From positions 62,001 through 126,000 of the forward strand of contig JBLXEV010000002.1 in NCBI GenBank assembly GCA_048262715.1: a stretch of DNA of 64,000 nt, given 5' to 3'. Positions 18,059 through 26,087 of the stretch are shown one piece after another. How positions within the stretch are numbered: position 1 is the stretch's first letter; every line of letters starts with the position of its first letter. The translations under genes and the position numbers were made by a program. The notes below the pieces were generated by a model, which was given only the letters and a program-made list of their open reading frames with translations, was not told where the DNA came from and did no database searches. This stretch comes from Albirhodobacter sp048262715 (GTDB taxonomy: Bacteria > Pseudomonadota > Alphaproteobacteria > Rhodobacterales > Rhodobacteraceae).

Positions 18059-18204
18059 GGGCGCTGCCCCCCGCCGCGTTTGCTGCGCAAACACGACTCC
18101 CCCCGGGATATTTAAGGCAATCAGAAAACAGTCAGCTTTTGCTATTCTGGTTGCTGAAAATATCCCGGGGGTGAATTGGCGCAGCCAAGAGGGGGCAGCG
18201 CCCC
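18059..18204. repeat. Copy C: nested inverted-repeat element of the GGATATTT family
   Basis: Outer arms GGGGCGCTGCCCCC (18059-18072) and GGGGGCAGCGCCCC (18191-18204) are perfect inverted repeats. Inner arms CCCCCGGGATATTT (18100-18113) and AAATATCCCGGGGG (18158-18171) are also perfect. A small GTTTGC/GCAAAC hairpin lies between. The 18026-18345 gap otherwise holds only the phoX control region. Confidence 0.85.
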
Positions 18205-18211
18205 TAACTTG

Positions 18212-18229
18212 TTGACATAAAACCTTCAT
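18212..18229 (+). promoter_or_regulatory. Candidate Pho box upstream of phoX
   Basis: TTGACAT-AAAA-CCTTCAT has the form of two PhoB half-sites (consensus CTGTCAT) separated by 4 bp; five of seven bases match in each half. It overlaps a TTGACA -35-like hexamer and lies 116 bp before the phoX ATG. PhoB control of a PhoX phosphatase is biologically expected, but the match is imperfect. Confidence 0.45.
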
Positions 18230-18345
18230 CTGTCCGTTATCGAGCCGTCACGCGGGCGTGCGATGTCCTTGCGCAGACGCCCGCGCGCACCTCCCCCCCC
18301 CCCGCGTGGAGCGAGTCTGAGCCAATAGCCAAGAAGGACAGTCCG

Positions 18346-20226
18346 ATGGACCTCAAGAAAACGATGAACCTGTCATGGGATGAATTTGACGAGCTGCGTG
18401 ATCCGCGCCCTGATCAAAACGGGTTCGATGCGGTTGTCGAGCGCGCGATTTCGCGCCGCGGCTTCTTGGGCGGCGCGCTGGCCTTTGGCTCGGCCACGGC
18501 TGTGTTCGGCGCGGGCATGATGGGCTCGGCGACCTCCGCGCGTGCGCAAGCGGCGGGTTTTGCGTTCAAACCGATCGGCATCGCCACCGATTTCGAGATC
18601 CATGTGCCCGAGGGCTATGCGTGGAAGCCGCTGGTGCGCTGGGGCGATGCGCTGTTCTCCGAGGCGAAAGACGCATACTCCCCGGAGACGGGCGTTGCGG
18701 TCGAAATGTCTGATAAGGTGTTTGGCGAGAACACCGACGGGATGGAAACCTTCACCGTTGATGGCCACACCCTGCTGACAATTAACTCCGAATATGCCAA
18801 CCCCGAGATCAACCTGCCTGCCGCCTCCGAGGGCATCCCGCAGACGGCGGATGAGGTGCAGCTTCTCAAGAATATCCAAGGTGTCACCGTTCTGGAGATT
18901 GCGGATCAGGGTGAAGGCTGGGCGGTTGTTGTCGACAGCCCCTATAACCGCCGCATCACCCATGAGACCCAGATGACGATGGATGGCCCCGTTGCGGGGC
19001 ATGATCTGGTGAAAACCAAGGCCGATCCCGAGGGCAAATCGCCCAAGGGCACGATGAACAACTGTGGCTCAGGCAAGACGCTTTGGGGCACCTATCTGAC
19101 CTGTGAAGAGAATTTCAACGGCTATTTCGGCGCAACCGGCGACTATGAGAAGACCGACGGTTTCCTGCGCTACGGGATCGGCGACGAGGCCCGCTATGCC
19201 TATGAGAAATTCGATCCGCGCTTCGATCTCTCGGCTGAACCCAACGAGCCGAACCGCCATGGCTGGGTGACCGAGATCAACCCTGCCGATCCCAAATCGG
19301 TGCCGGTGAAGCATTCCGCTCTGGGCCGTTTCAAGCATGAAAACGCAGAGATGGTGCAGGCCGCGGATGGCCGGATCGTCGTCTATATGGGCGATGACGA
19401 GCGCGGCGAATTCCTCTACCGTTATGTCTCCAACGGCACTTGGGCCGAGGGTCAGTCGACCGATGGCCTCTTGTCCGATGGCACGCTCTATGTCGCGAAA
19501 TTCAACGATGATATGTCGGGTGAGTGGCTTGCGCTGACGCCGGAAACCACGGGGATGTCGATGGAAGAGATCCTCGTCTTCTCGCGGATGGCTGGCTCCA
19601 AAGTCGGTGCAACGACGATGGATCGCCCCGAATGGGTTGCGGCGAACCCGCTGCGCGTGGAGGCTTACTGCGCGCTGACCAATAACAAGAACCGTGGTGT
19701 GAAGCCGAATGCGGGCGGTGATGCGACGCCCGCCACCGGCCCGAACCCGCGCGAGACCAACAACTACGGCCAGATCGTGCGCTGGCGCCCGACAGGCGAG
19801 GATCACGGCGCGGAGGGCTTCACCTGGGATCTCTTCGTGATGGCGGGCAACCCCGAGGTCTATGACAACGTCTATGGCGGCTCGGAAAATGTCACCGCGG
19901 GCAATATGTTCAACTCGCCCGATGGGATGGCCTTCTCCTCGGACGGGATGCTCTGGATCCAGACCGATGGCGACGATAGCAACGAGGGCGAATTCGCGGG
20001 CCAAGGCAACAACCAGATGCTGGTTGGCAACCCCGAGACGGGCGAGATCGCGCGCTTCCTCACCGCCCCGAATGGCGCGGAAGTCACCGGCCTCACATGG
20101 TCGCCCGATGGCAAAACCGCTTTCGTCGGCATCCAGCATCCGGGCGGCTCGTGGCCGGATGGCGCGGGCAAGCCGCGCTCCGCAGTGATCGCGGTCTGGC
20201 GTGAAGACGGGGCGATGTTCGGCTAA
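18346..20226 (+). CDS. phoX: PhoX-family alkaline phosphatase (Tat-exported, DUF839)
   Basis: 626 residues. The N-terminus has a twin-arginine signal (SRRGFLGGALAFGSATAVFG at about residue 36, cleavage near ARA-QA), so it is exported folded to the periplasm. The mature part matches the PhoX/DUF839 family: MNNCGSGKTLWGTYLTCEENFNGY, HGWVTEINP, VVYMGDDERGEFLYRYV and a C-terminal SPDGMAFSSDGMLWIQTDGD. PhoX enzymes are calcium/iron monoester phosphatases that release phosphate under starvation. AAGGAC precedes the ATG. A candidate Pho box lies upstream, and it is followed by a strong terminator. Confidence 0.92.
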   Translation: MDLKKTMNLSWDEFDELRDPRPDQNGFDAVVERAISRRGFLGGALAFGSATAVFGAGMMGSATSARAQAAGFAFKPIGIATDFEIHVPEGYAWKPLVRWGDALFSEAKDAYSPETGVAVEMSDKVFGENTDGMETFTVDGHTLLTINSEYANPEINLPAASEGIPQTADEVQLLKNIQGVTVLEIADQGEGWAVVVDSPYNRRITHETQMTMDGPVAGHDLVKTKADPEGKSPKGTMNNCGSGKTLWGTYLTCEENFNGYFGATGDYEKTDGFLRYGIGDEARYAYEKFDPRFDLSAEPNEPNRHGWVTEINPADPKSVPVKHSALGRFKHENAEMVQAADGRIVVYMGDDERGEFLYRYVSNGTWAEGQSTDGLLSDGTLYVAKFNDDMSGEWLALTPETTGMSMEEILVFSRMAGSKVGATTMDRPEWVAANPLRVEAYCALTNNKNRGVKPNAGGDATPATGPNPRETNNYGQIVRWRPTGEDHGAEGFTWDLFVMAGNPEVYDNVYGGSENVTAGNMFNSPDGMAFSSDGMLWIQTDGDDSNEGEFAGQGNNQMLVGNPETGEIARFLTAPNGAEVTGLTWSPDGKTAFVGIQHPGGSWPDGAGKPRSAVIAVWREDGAMFG

Positions 20227-20250
20227 GCCAACGCTCACATGAAAACCGGG

Positions 20251-20279
20251 AAGGGGGGTCAGGCTGGCCCCCCTTTTCG
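20251..20279 (+). terminator. Intrinsic terminator after phoX
   Basis: AAGGGGGGTC (20251-20260) pairs with GGCCCCCCTT (20266-20275), with one G-T wobble and a five-base loop, followed by TTCGTC. Confidence 0.85.
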
Positions 20280-20310
20280 TCTGTCGCGCCTGCCGTGTGC
20301 GGAGGCATAG

Positions 20311-20343
20311 AAAAACCCCGCCAAAGCTTGCGCTCTGACGGTG
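20311..20343 (-). terminator. Intrinsic terminator after eno
   Basis: On the minus strand ACCGTCAGAGC pairs with GCTTTGGCGGGG with wobbles, around a CGCAA-type loop, then TTTTT at 20311-20315. Confidence 0.75.
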
Positions 20344-20366
20344 TTTCTTGTTTTTGGGGTCTGATC

Positions 20367-21641
20367 TTACTTGAGGATCGAGCGGCCCGCATATTCTGCG
20401 GTCTCGCCCAGCATTTCCTCGATGCGGATCAGCTGGTTGTATTTCGCCAACCGGTCGGAGCGTGCGAGCGAGCCGGTTTTGATTTGGCCGCAGTTGGTCG
20501 CCACGGCGAGGTCGGCAATCGTTGCATCCTCGGTCTCGCCCGAGCGGTGCGACATGACGGAGGTGTAGCGCGCGCGGTCCGCCATGCGCACAGCGTCGAG
20601 CGTCTCGGTCAGGGTGCCGATCTGGTTGACCTTGACGAGCAGCGAGTTCGCGCAGCCGTCTTTGATGCCGCGTGCAAGGCGGGTCGGGTTGGTCACGAAC
20701 AGATCATCGCCGACGAGTTGGATCTTGTCGCCGAGCTTGTCGGTCAGCAGTTTCCAGCCCGCCCAGTCATCTTCCGAGCAGCCATCTTCAATCGAGATGA
20801 TCGGGTAATCGGCGCAAAGCGCTGCGAGGTAATCGACGTTTTCCTCAATGGAGAGCGATTTGCCTTCGCCGACCATCTCGTATTTGCCGCCCTTGAAATA
20901 TTCGGTCGCGGCGCAATCGAGCGCGAGATAGATGTCTTCGCCCGGTTTGAAGCCGGCTTTTTCAATCGATTTCAGGATGAAATCGAGCGCTTCGCGCGAG
21001 GAGCCGAGGTTCGGTGCGAACCCGCCCTCATCGCCCAGACCCGTGGACAGGCCCTTGGCCGAGAGCTCTTTTTTCAGCGTGTGGAACACTTCCGAGCCCA
21101 TGCGCACCGCTTCGCGGATATTGCCCGCAGCAACCGGCATGATCATGAATTCTTGGATGTCGATCGGGTTATCGGCATGTTCGCCGCCGTTGATGATGTT
21201 CATCATCGGCACGGGCAGGATGCGCGCATTGGTGCCACCGACGTAGCGATAGAGCGGCTGCGAGGTGAAATCCGCCGCCGCTTTTGCCACCGCCAGCGAG
21301 ACGCCGAGGATTGCGTTCGCGCCTAGGCGGGCCTTGTTCGGCGTGCCGTCCAGCTCAATCATCATCCGGTCGATCTCTACCTGTTCGGTCGCGTCTTCGC
21401 CCAGCAGGTTCTCAGCGATCTCGCCGTTCACCGCCATCACGGCCTCCAGAACGCCCTTGCCCATGTAGCGCGCTTTGTCGCCGTCGCGGCGCTCTACCGC
21501 CTCATGCGCGCCCGTCGATGCGCCCGAGGGCACAGCCGCGCGGCCCATGGTGCCGTCGTCGAGGATGACATCCACCTCGACAGTCGGATTGCCACGGCTA
21601 TCCAGAATTTCGCGGGCGTGAATATCGATGATCGTGCTCAT
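20367..21641 (-). CDS. eno: Enolase
   Basis: 424 residues, standard length. It converts 2-phosphoglycerate to phosphoenolpyruvate. Signatures: AREILDSRGNPTVEVDV at the N-terminus, SGASTGAHEAVE, the catalytic GDEGGFAPNL, metal ligands in LALDCAATEY and SIEDGCSEDDW, and SHRSGETEDATIADLAV near the C-terminus. It has its own terminator. Two TGTTAGCGC sites lie 125-158 bp upstream, matching the site before fba, so the two glycolytic genes may be controlled together. Confidence 0.98.
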   Translation of the reverse strand: MSTIIDIHAREILDSRGNPTVEVDVILDDGTMGRAAVPSGASTGAHEAVERRDGDKARYMGKGVLEAVMAVNGEIAENLLGEDATEQVEIDRMMIELDGTPNKARLGANAILGVSLAVAKAAADFTSQPLYRYVGGTNARILPVPMMNIINGGEHADNPIDIQEFMIMPVAAGNIREAVRMGSEVFHTLKKELSAKGLSTGLGDEGGFAPNLGSSREALDFILKSIEKAGFKPGEDIYLALDCAATEYFKGGKYEMVGEGKSLSIEENVDYLAALCADYPIISIEDGCSEDDWAGWKLLTDKLGDKIQLVGDDLFVTNPTRLARGIKDGCANSLLVKVNQIGTLTETLDAVRMADRARYTSVMSHRSGETEDATIADLAVATNCGQIKTGSLARSDRLAKYNQLIRIEEMLGETAEYAGRSILK

Positions 21642-21765
21642 ATGCAGTTCCCTTGGGTGCGTGCGAGGCGAAACGGGCCATCGGATCGGCCAGCGGTTTC
21701 GCGCACAGTTTCGGTTATGGGCCGCGGCCAGCTATAACGCCTCCAAGCCCCTGCGAAAAGGGTGT

Positions 21766-21799
21766 TGTTAGCGCAATCAGCATTGTTAGCGCCGCAACA
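21766..21799 (-). promoter_or_regulatory. Double CceR-like (LacI-type) operator candidate upstream of eno
   Basis: TGTTAGCGCAATCA (21766-21779) and TGTTAGCGCCGCAACA (21784-21799) share TGTTAGCGC and start 18 bp apart, in the gap between the DMT transporter gene and eno. The first differs by one base from the site in front of fba. Regulator identity is inference. Confidence 0.5.
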
Positions 21800-21857
21800 G
21801 CCGAATTCTTTTTCAGGGGCTGCGAAACGCGCGTTTTCGGGCGCTCAACGGGCCGGA

Positions 21858-22772
21858 TCAGCTTGCCGTATTGGCAACCTCTGCGGTGCGCTTTTCATTG
21901 CGTTTCGCGCGCCGTTTGACATGCATCTCGCGCAGGAGCGTGTAGAGGCCGGAGGCCACAATCACCGCGCCGCCGATCAGCGTGTATGTCCCCGCGGGCT
22001 CATCGAACACCACGGCCGAGATCACCACCGCCACCACCAAGCGCGAATAGCGGAACGGGGTGATGACGGAGGCCTCACCGATCCGCATCGCCGCGATCAG
22101 CGCGTAATAGCCCATCACGCCAAAGATCATCCCTCCGACGAGCCAGCCCCATTGGCCCAGTGTCGGCATCACCCAATGATCGCCCATCAGCGGCATCAGC
22201 AACAGCCCTGAAGGCACCAGTGCCAGAAAACCATAGGCCGAAAGCTGCATCGAGGAGATCGACTTCGGCACCACCCGTGTTGCCAGATCGCGCGCGGCCA
22301 AGCCGATGACGCCGATCACGGCGAGGATCGACAGCGGATCAAACGCTTCTGCACCGGGGCGGATGACGATCAAAACCCCGATGAACCCGACGACAATCGC
22401 CGTCCAGCGCCGCCAGCCGACGGGCTCCTTGAGGAATACCGCCGCGCCCAGCGTCACCACCAGCGGCGTGGCCTGCAAAATCGCCGAGGCCATCGCGAGC
22501 GGGGTGAAGGCAATCGCGCAGACAAAGCCAATCGTGCCAACGACTTCCATCAGATTGCGCAGCATCACGGGGCGATTGCCCAGATCGCGCGAGATCAGCC
22601 GATCTCCGCGCCAGACCGCCGCTGCCGCGAACACCAACCCGCCGCCAAGCCCCAAGAGCACCAGCACCTCCGCCACCGCGAGATGCTGCGTGAGCATTTT
22701 GACGAACATATCCTCCGTGGCAAAACACACCATCGCAAAGACCATCAAAAGGCTGCCGCGCAGGTTTTCCAT
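21858..22772 (-). CDS. DMT-superfamily (EamA) permease
   Basis: 304 residues from the ATG at 22772, where the first membrane segment begins (MENLRGSLLMVFAMVCFATEDMFVKM). Ten hydrophobic segments in two similar EamA halves are visible; the first EamA half ends near GVLIVIRPG, a typical motif. Such proteins export amino acids, purines or other metabolites; the substrate is unknown. The C-terminus is short and basic (KRRAKRNEKR), consistent with a cytosolic end. The frame extends to 22877 but lacks membrane sequence there. The start has only a weak ribosome-binding site. Confidence 0.87.
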   Translation of the reverse strand: MENLRGSLLMVFAMVCFATEDMFVKMLTQHLAVAEVLVLLGLGGGLVFAAAAVWRGDRLISRDLGNRPVMLRNLMEVVGTIGFVCAIAFTPLAMASAILQATPLVVTLGAAVFLKEPVGWRRWTAIVVGFIGVLIVIRPGAEAFDPLSILAVIGVIGLAARDLATRVVPKSISSMQLSAYGFLALVPSGLLLMPLMGDHWVMPTLGQWGWLVGGMIFGVMGYYALIAAMRIGEASVITPFRYSRLVVAVVISAVVFDEPAGTYTLIGGAVIVASGLYTLLREMHVKRRAKRNEKRTAEVANTAS

Positions 22773-22921
22773 GGGAGAATCCGATCCGTTCAGAAGGGGC
22801 AAGCGCGGGGGGCAGCTTGTCCAATTGGTCAATAGTTTGGCCATATCCTGCGAGGCCCTGCGCGGCAAGCGTGGCAATGTAACGGGTGCAATCGGGGGAG
22901 GCGCGCGGGGGCAGGGTGCGG

Positions 22922-22955
22922 GAGCCTCCGGCGGGGATATTTAGGGCAACCGAAA
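22922..22955 (+). repeat. Copy D of the GGATATTT intergenic repeat family
   Basis: AGCCTCCGGCGGGGATATTT is followed by AGGGCAACCGAAAG, matching copy B in the first half and copy A in the second. It lies between the DMT permease and selO. Confidence 0.68.
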
Positions 22956-23038
22956 GCGGGCGGAGGGGCGTCCTGCGAGCGAGGGGGTGGTAAGGCGTGT
23001 CACGCAGGGGCGCTCAAAAAGGCCCCCGCATGCCGATA

Positions 23039-24496
23039 TCAGGTGCCGCAGAAGGTCTGGCGCACCTCTTCGCCCTCTCGAGGGGCCTCCGCCAGATCGG
23101 CCCATTCCGCGCGCGTCTCATAGGGCGCGCGGCAAGCGGCCAGCAGCCGCTCGAACGGGGCCATATCGCCCTCTACCGCGGCTTGGATCATCGCTTCGAT
23201 CCGGTGATTGCGCGGGATCCGGCGCGGGTTGGCGGCGCGCATCACTTTGACCGGATCTTCCTCGCGGGCCAAGCGTGCCTCCCAATCCGGCGCCCAGCTC
23301 GACCAGGCATGGGCCTCGGTGAATTCCGCCTTTGCCTCGCCTTCCGAGAGGCCCGCGAAGACTCGTGTGAAATCGACGCGCCCCGAGCCCATTCGGGCGA
23401 GCAGGCCCTCGATCAGCGGCAGATCCGCCTCGGTCGCCTGTCCGATCCCGATCTTGCGGCCGAAATTGAGCCGCCAGCGGGTTTGGAAAGTCTCGACAAA
23501 CCCGTTCACGGCGGCGGTGGCGGCCTCGATCTTCTCCTCCTCGGAGCCCTGCATCAGCGGCAGCAGGCTGGTCGCAAGCTGTGCCAGATTCCATGCGGCC
23601 ATTGAGGGTTGGTTGGCGAAGGCGTAGCGGCCCATCCGATCAATCGAGGAGAACACCTTTTGCGGGTTATACCCATCCATGAAGGCACAGGGGCCGTAAT
23701 CGATCGTCTCGCCCGAGATCGCCATATTATCGGTGTTCATCACCCCGTGGATAAACCCGAGCGCCATCCAATCCGCGATCAAATGCGCCTGCGCTTCGAC
23801 CACCGCCTCCAGCAGCCCCAAGGCGCCTTCCGCCTGCGGGTAATGCCGCGCGATGGCGTAATCGGTGAGCGCTTGCAGATCGCGCAGCCCCTCCGCGCTG
23901 GGGCCCGCATCCGTCATCGCTTGCGCCGTCGCATATTGGAAGGTGCCGACGCGCAGATGCGAGGCGGCGACGCGGGTCAGCACTGCGCCGGGCAGGCCGC
24001 GTTCGCGCTGCACCCGCTCGCCCGTGGCCACCGCCGCCAGCGCGCGGGTTGTTGGCACGCCAAGCGCGGCCATCGCCTCCGAGACCAGATATTCGCGCAG
24101 CACTGGCCCGAGCCACGCGCGCCCATCGCCGCGCCGCGAATAGGGCGTGGGGCCAGAGCCTTTGAGCACCACATCCACACGGCTCGGCAAGGTCTCGCCA
24201 AACGCCCCCACAAGCTCGCCCAAGAGCACCGCGCGCCCATCGCCAAGGCGCGGCACCCAGCCGCCGAACTGATGCCCCGCATAGGCCTGCGCAATCGGGG
24301 TGGAGCCCTCAACCACCTGATTTCCCGCCAGCATCGCCAAGCCCTCAGACCCCGCCAGCCATTCCGCATCCAGCCCCAACGCCTGCGCCAAAGGCAGGTT
24401 CAGCGCCAGCATCTGCGGGCGGGCGACGGGGGTGGGGGCTTGGTGCGAGAAGAAGGTCTCGGGGAGGGTGGTATAGCTGGAGTCAAAACGGATCAT
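23039..24496 (-). CDS. selO: Protein adenylyltransferase SelO (YdiU/UPF0061)
   Basis: 485 residues from the ATG at 24496, with AGGAG 6 bp upstream. SelO is a pseudokinase-fold enzyme that transfers AMP to protein hydroxyl groups. Visible are IAQAYAGHQFGGWVPRLGDGRA, VVLKGSGPTPYSRRGDGRA (nucleotide-binding lysine), LREYLVSEAMAALGVPTTRAL, and HGVMNTDNMAISGETIDYGPCAFMD with the metal-binding N and D residues. The open frame continues upstream to 24640 through a repeat-rich stretch with no family similarity. There is no C-terminal selenocysteine motif; the end is RQTFCGT, with a cysteine in that place. Confidence 0.95.
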   Translation of the reverse strand: MIRFDSSYTTLPETFFSHQAPTPVARPQMLALNLPLAQALGLDAEWLAGSEGLAMLAGNQVVEGSTPIAQAYAGHQFGGWVPRLGDGRAVLLGELVGAFGETLPSRVDVVLKGSGPTPYSRRGDGRAWLGPVLREYLVSEAMAALGVPTTRALAAVATGERVQRERGLPGAVLTRVAASHLRVGTFQYATAQAMTDAGPSAEGLRDLQALTDYAIARHYPQAEGALGLLEAVVEAQAHLIADWMALGFIHGVMNTDNMAISGETIDYGPCAFMDGYNPQKVFSSIDRMGRYAFANQPSMAAWNLAQLATSLLPLMQGSEEEKIEAATAAVNGFVETFQTRWRLNFGRKIGIGQATEADLPLIEGLLARMGSGRVDFTRVFAGLSEGEAKAEFTEAHAWSSWAPDWEARLAREEDPVKVMRAANPRRIPRNHRIEAMIQAAVEGDMAPFERLLAACRAPYETRAEWADLAEAPREGEEVRQTFCGT

Positions 24497-24799
24497 CGGC
24501 TCTCCTTCCGCCTCGGGGCGGATATGTATCGGCGGCGGGGCGTTGGTTTGAAGGCCGGATCGGTGGCGATCCGCGCCCGAACCGCGCCGCATCTTGGCGC
24601 AAGGTAAACATGCTGCGCGGTGAGCGCCAGTGCCGCGCACGCGGGTTTGAGGGGCAGCGCACGCGGGTTTGAGTAGAGGTGCGGGCGTGGGGAGGCGGGT
24701 TTGCGGGATACGGGCTTGAGGAGAGGCGCGGGCGTGAGAAGGCGGGCGCGCAGGACGCCCCGCAAATTTCCCTTCCGCCCGCGCGGTGGTTACAGGCGG
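24497..24799. repeat. Intergenic region with short GC-rich tandem repeats
   Basis: No gene is supported here. GCGCACGCGGGTTTGAG occurs at 24634-24650 and again at 24656-24672. A longer imperfect repeat starting AGAGG[T/C]GCGGGCGTG begins at 24674 and 24721. It probably holds the selO promoter; I see no clear hexamers. Confidence 0.6.
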
Positions 24800-25780
24800 T
24801 TACAGCCGCCCGATCCGCTCCGTCAGCAGGGCGAAGAACCCCTCGGCGTCGATCTCGCGCAGGAACAGCGCATTGGCGGCGCGATCTGTCACCCCCCACC
24901 AATCGGCCACCGTCATCCCGCGCGTGAGCGGGCTATCGACTTCGATCTCGACATTCACCTGCCGCCCGCCGAACAGCTCCGGCGCGAGCAGATAGGCAAT
25001 CACGCAAGGATCATGCAGCGGCGCGCCCTCGGCCCCGTATTTCTCCACGTCGAACCGCTCGAAAAAATCAATCCAAGAGGCCACGACCTCGCCCACGCTC
25101 GGCAGGCCTTGAGCGCGCCGCACCGCCGCCTGCGCGCCGCCTGCCAACTGCCGGAAGGCGCTCACCCGCGCGGGGGAGGTCAGCGCTTTATGGGTCACAT
25201 CGAGCGGCAGCACCACCAGCGGCACGCCCGCGCGGAACACGCATTGCGCGGCCTCGGGATCGACATAGATATTGAACTCGGCGGCGGGGGTGACATTGCC
25301 AACCTCGAAATAAGCGCCGCCCATCAGCACGATCTGTTTGATGCGGGGCGCGATATCGGGGGCGCGCTGAAAAGCGGTGGCGATATTGGTCAGCGGCCCG
25401 AGCACGCAGAGCGTCACCGTCCCCGCAGGTTCGGCGCGCAGATGCTCGATGATCACCTCCACCGCATGGCCCGCGCGCAGCGGCATCACTGGCTCGGGCA
25501 GGGCGATCCCGTCCAGCCCGCTCTGGCCATGCACATTTTCCGCCGTCACCAGATCGCGCGCCATCGGGCGATCACATCCGGCATGCACTGCCACCTCGCC
25601 GCGCCCCGCCAATTCGCAGATCTTACGCGCATTGGTCTGCGTTAACGCCAAGGGCACGTTTCCGGCGACGGCGGTAATCGCGAGAATCTCCAGCTCGGGC
25701 GATGCCAGCGCGAGTAAAATCGCGACGGCATCGTCTTGTCCGGGATCTGTGTCGATAATGATTTTCTGCGGAACGGTCAT
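24800..25780 (-). CDS. Nucleoside hydrolase (IUNH family)
   Basis: 326 residues from the ATG at 25780. The calcium-binding signature DTDPGQDDAVAILLAL lies at residues about 10-25, with EFNIYVDPEAAQ and the C-terminal HDPCVIAYLL that complete the active site. It hydrolyses the N-glycosidic bond of a ribonucleoside (purine, pyrimidine or both; the substrate cannot be told). It stands alone, with no transporter next to it. A 15-bp palindrome lies 27 bp before the start. Confidence 0.92.
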   Translation of the reverse strand: MTVPQKIIIDTDPGQDDAVAILLALASPELEILAITAVAGNVPLALTQTNARKICELAGRGEVAVHAGCDRPMARDLVTAENVHGQSGLDGIALPEPVMPLRAGHAVEVIIEHLRAEPAGTVTLCVLGPLTNIATAFQRAPDIAPRIKQIVLMGGAYFEVGNVTPAAEFNIYVDPEAAQCVFRAGVPLVVLPLDVTHKALTSPARVSAFRQLAGGAQAAVRRAQGLPSVGEVVASWIDFFERFDVEKYGAEGAPLHDPCVIAYLLAPELFGGRQVNVEIEVDSPLTRGMTVADWWGVTDRAANALFLREIDAEGFFALLTERIGRL

Positions 25781-26087
25781 CGCGGGCCTTATTTTGTTGA
25801 ATGTTTGCTTTGGATCAAAGCGGGGGTATCGCATGGCGGGGAATGTGATGCGGGCGCGGGAAATGGGAAATGCTGACGTGGGGTGAGCGGTTTGATTTTC
25901 TGTGTTTGGCCCACACTGCGCCACATTCCTGCCCTGAATCTAAAGGAAAACATAATCACTAACACCGCAGCAATACCAGCCCGACCGACCGCAGATCACG
26001 CTAAAGACACCGCCGCTTGAAGCAGCCCCTATCAGGGACCACCGGCCTTCCCAGATCGCCGCAGTTCCTCACTAAATGGAGCAGACA
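25781..26087. promoter_or_regulatory. Divergent promoter region with GCTTTG-GAT-CAAAGC palindrome
   Basis: This gap separates the nucleoside hydrolase start from the unknown gene at 26088. The 15-bp palindrome GCTTTGGATCAAAGC (25807-25821) has perfect 6-bp arms and is a possible operator of the hydrolase gene. Nothing else stands out. Confidence 0.35.

Noticed and set aside
15755..18229. 824-codon minus-strand open frame antisense to anmK and abcF
   Set aside because: It mirrors the codon pattern of two well-supported plus-strand genes, has Arg/Gly/Leu-biased composition and no domain. GC-rich genes often give such frames.
22987..23605. Plus-strand frames antisense to the end of selO
   Set aside because: They lie over the well-conserved SelO C-terminal half and show only Arg/Pro-biased shadow composition.
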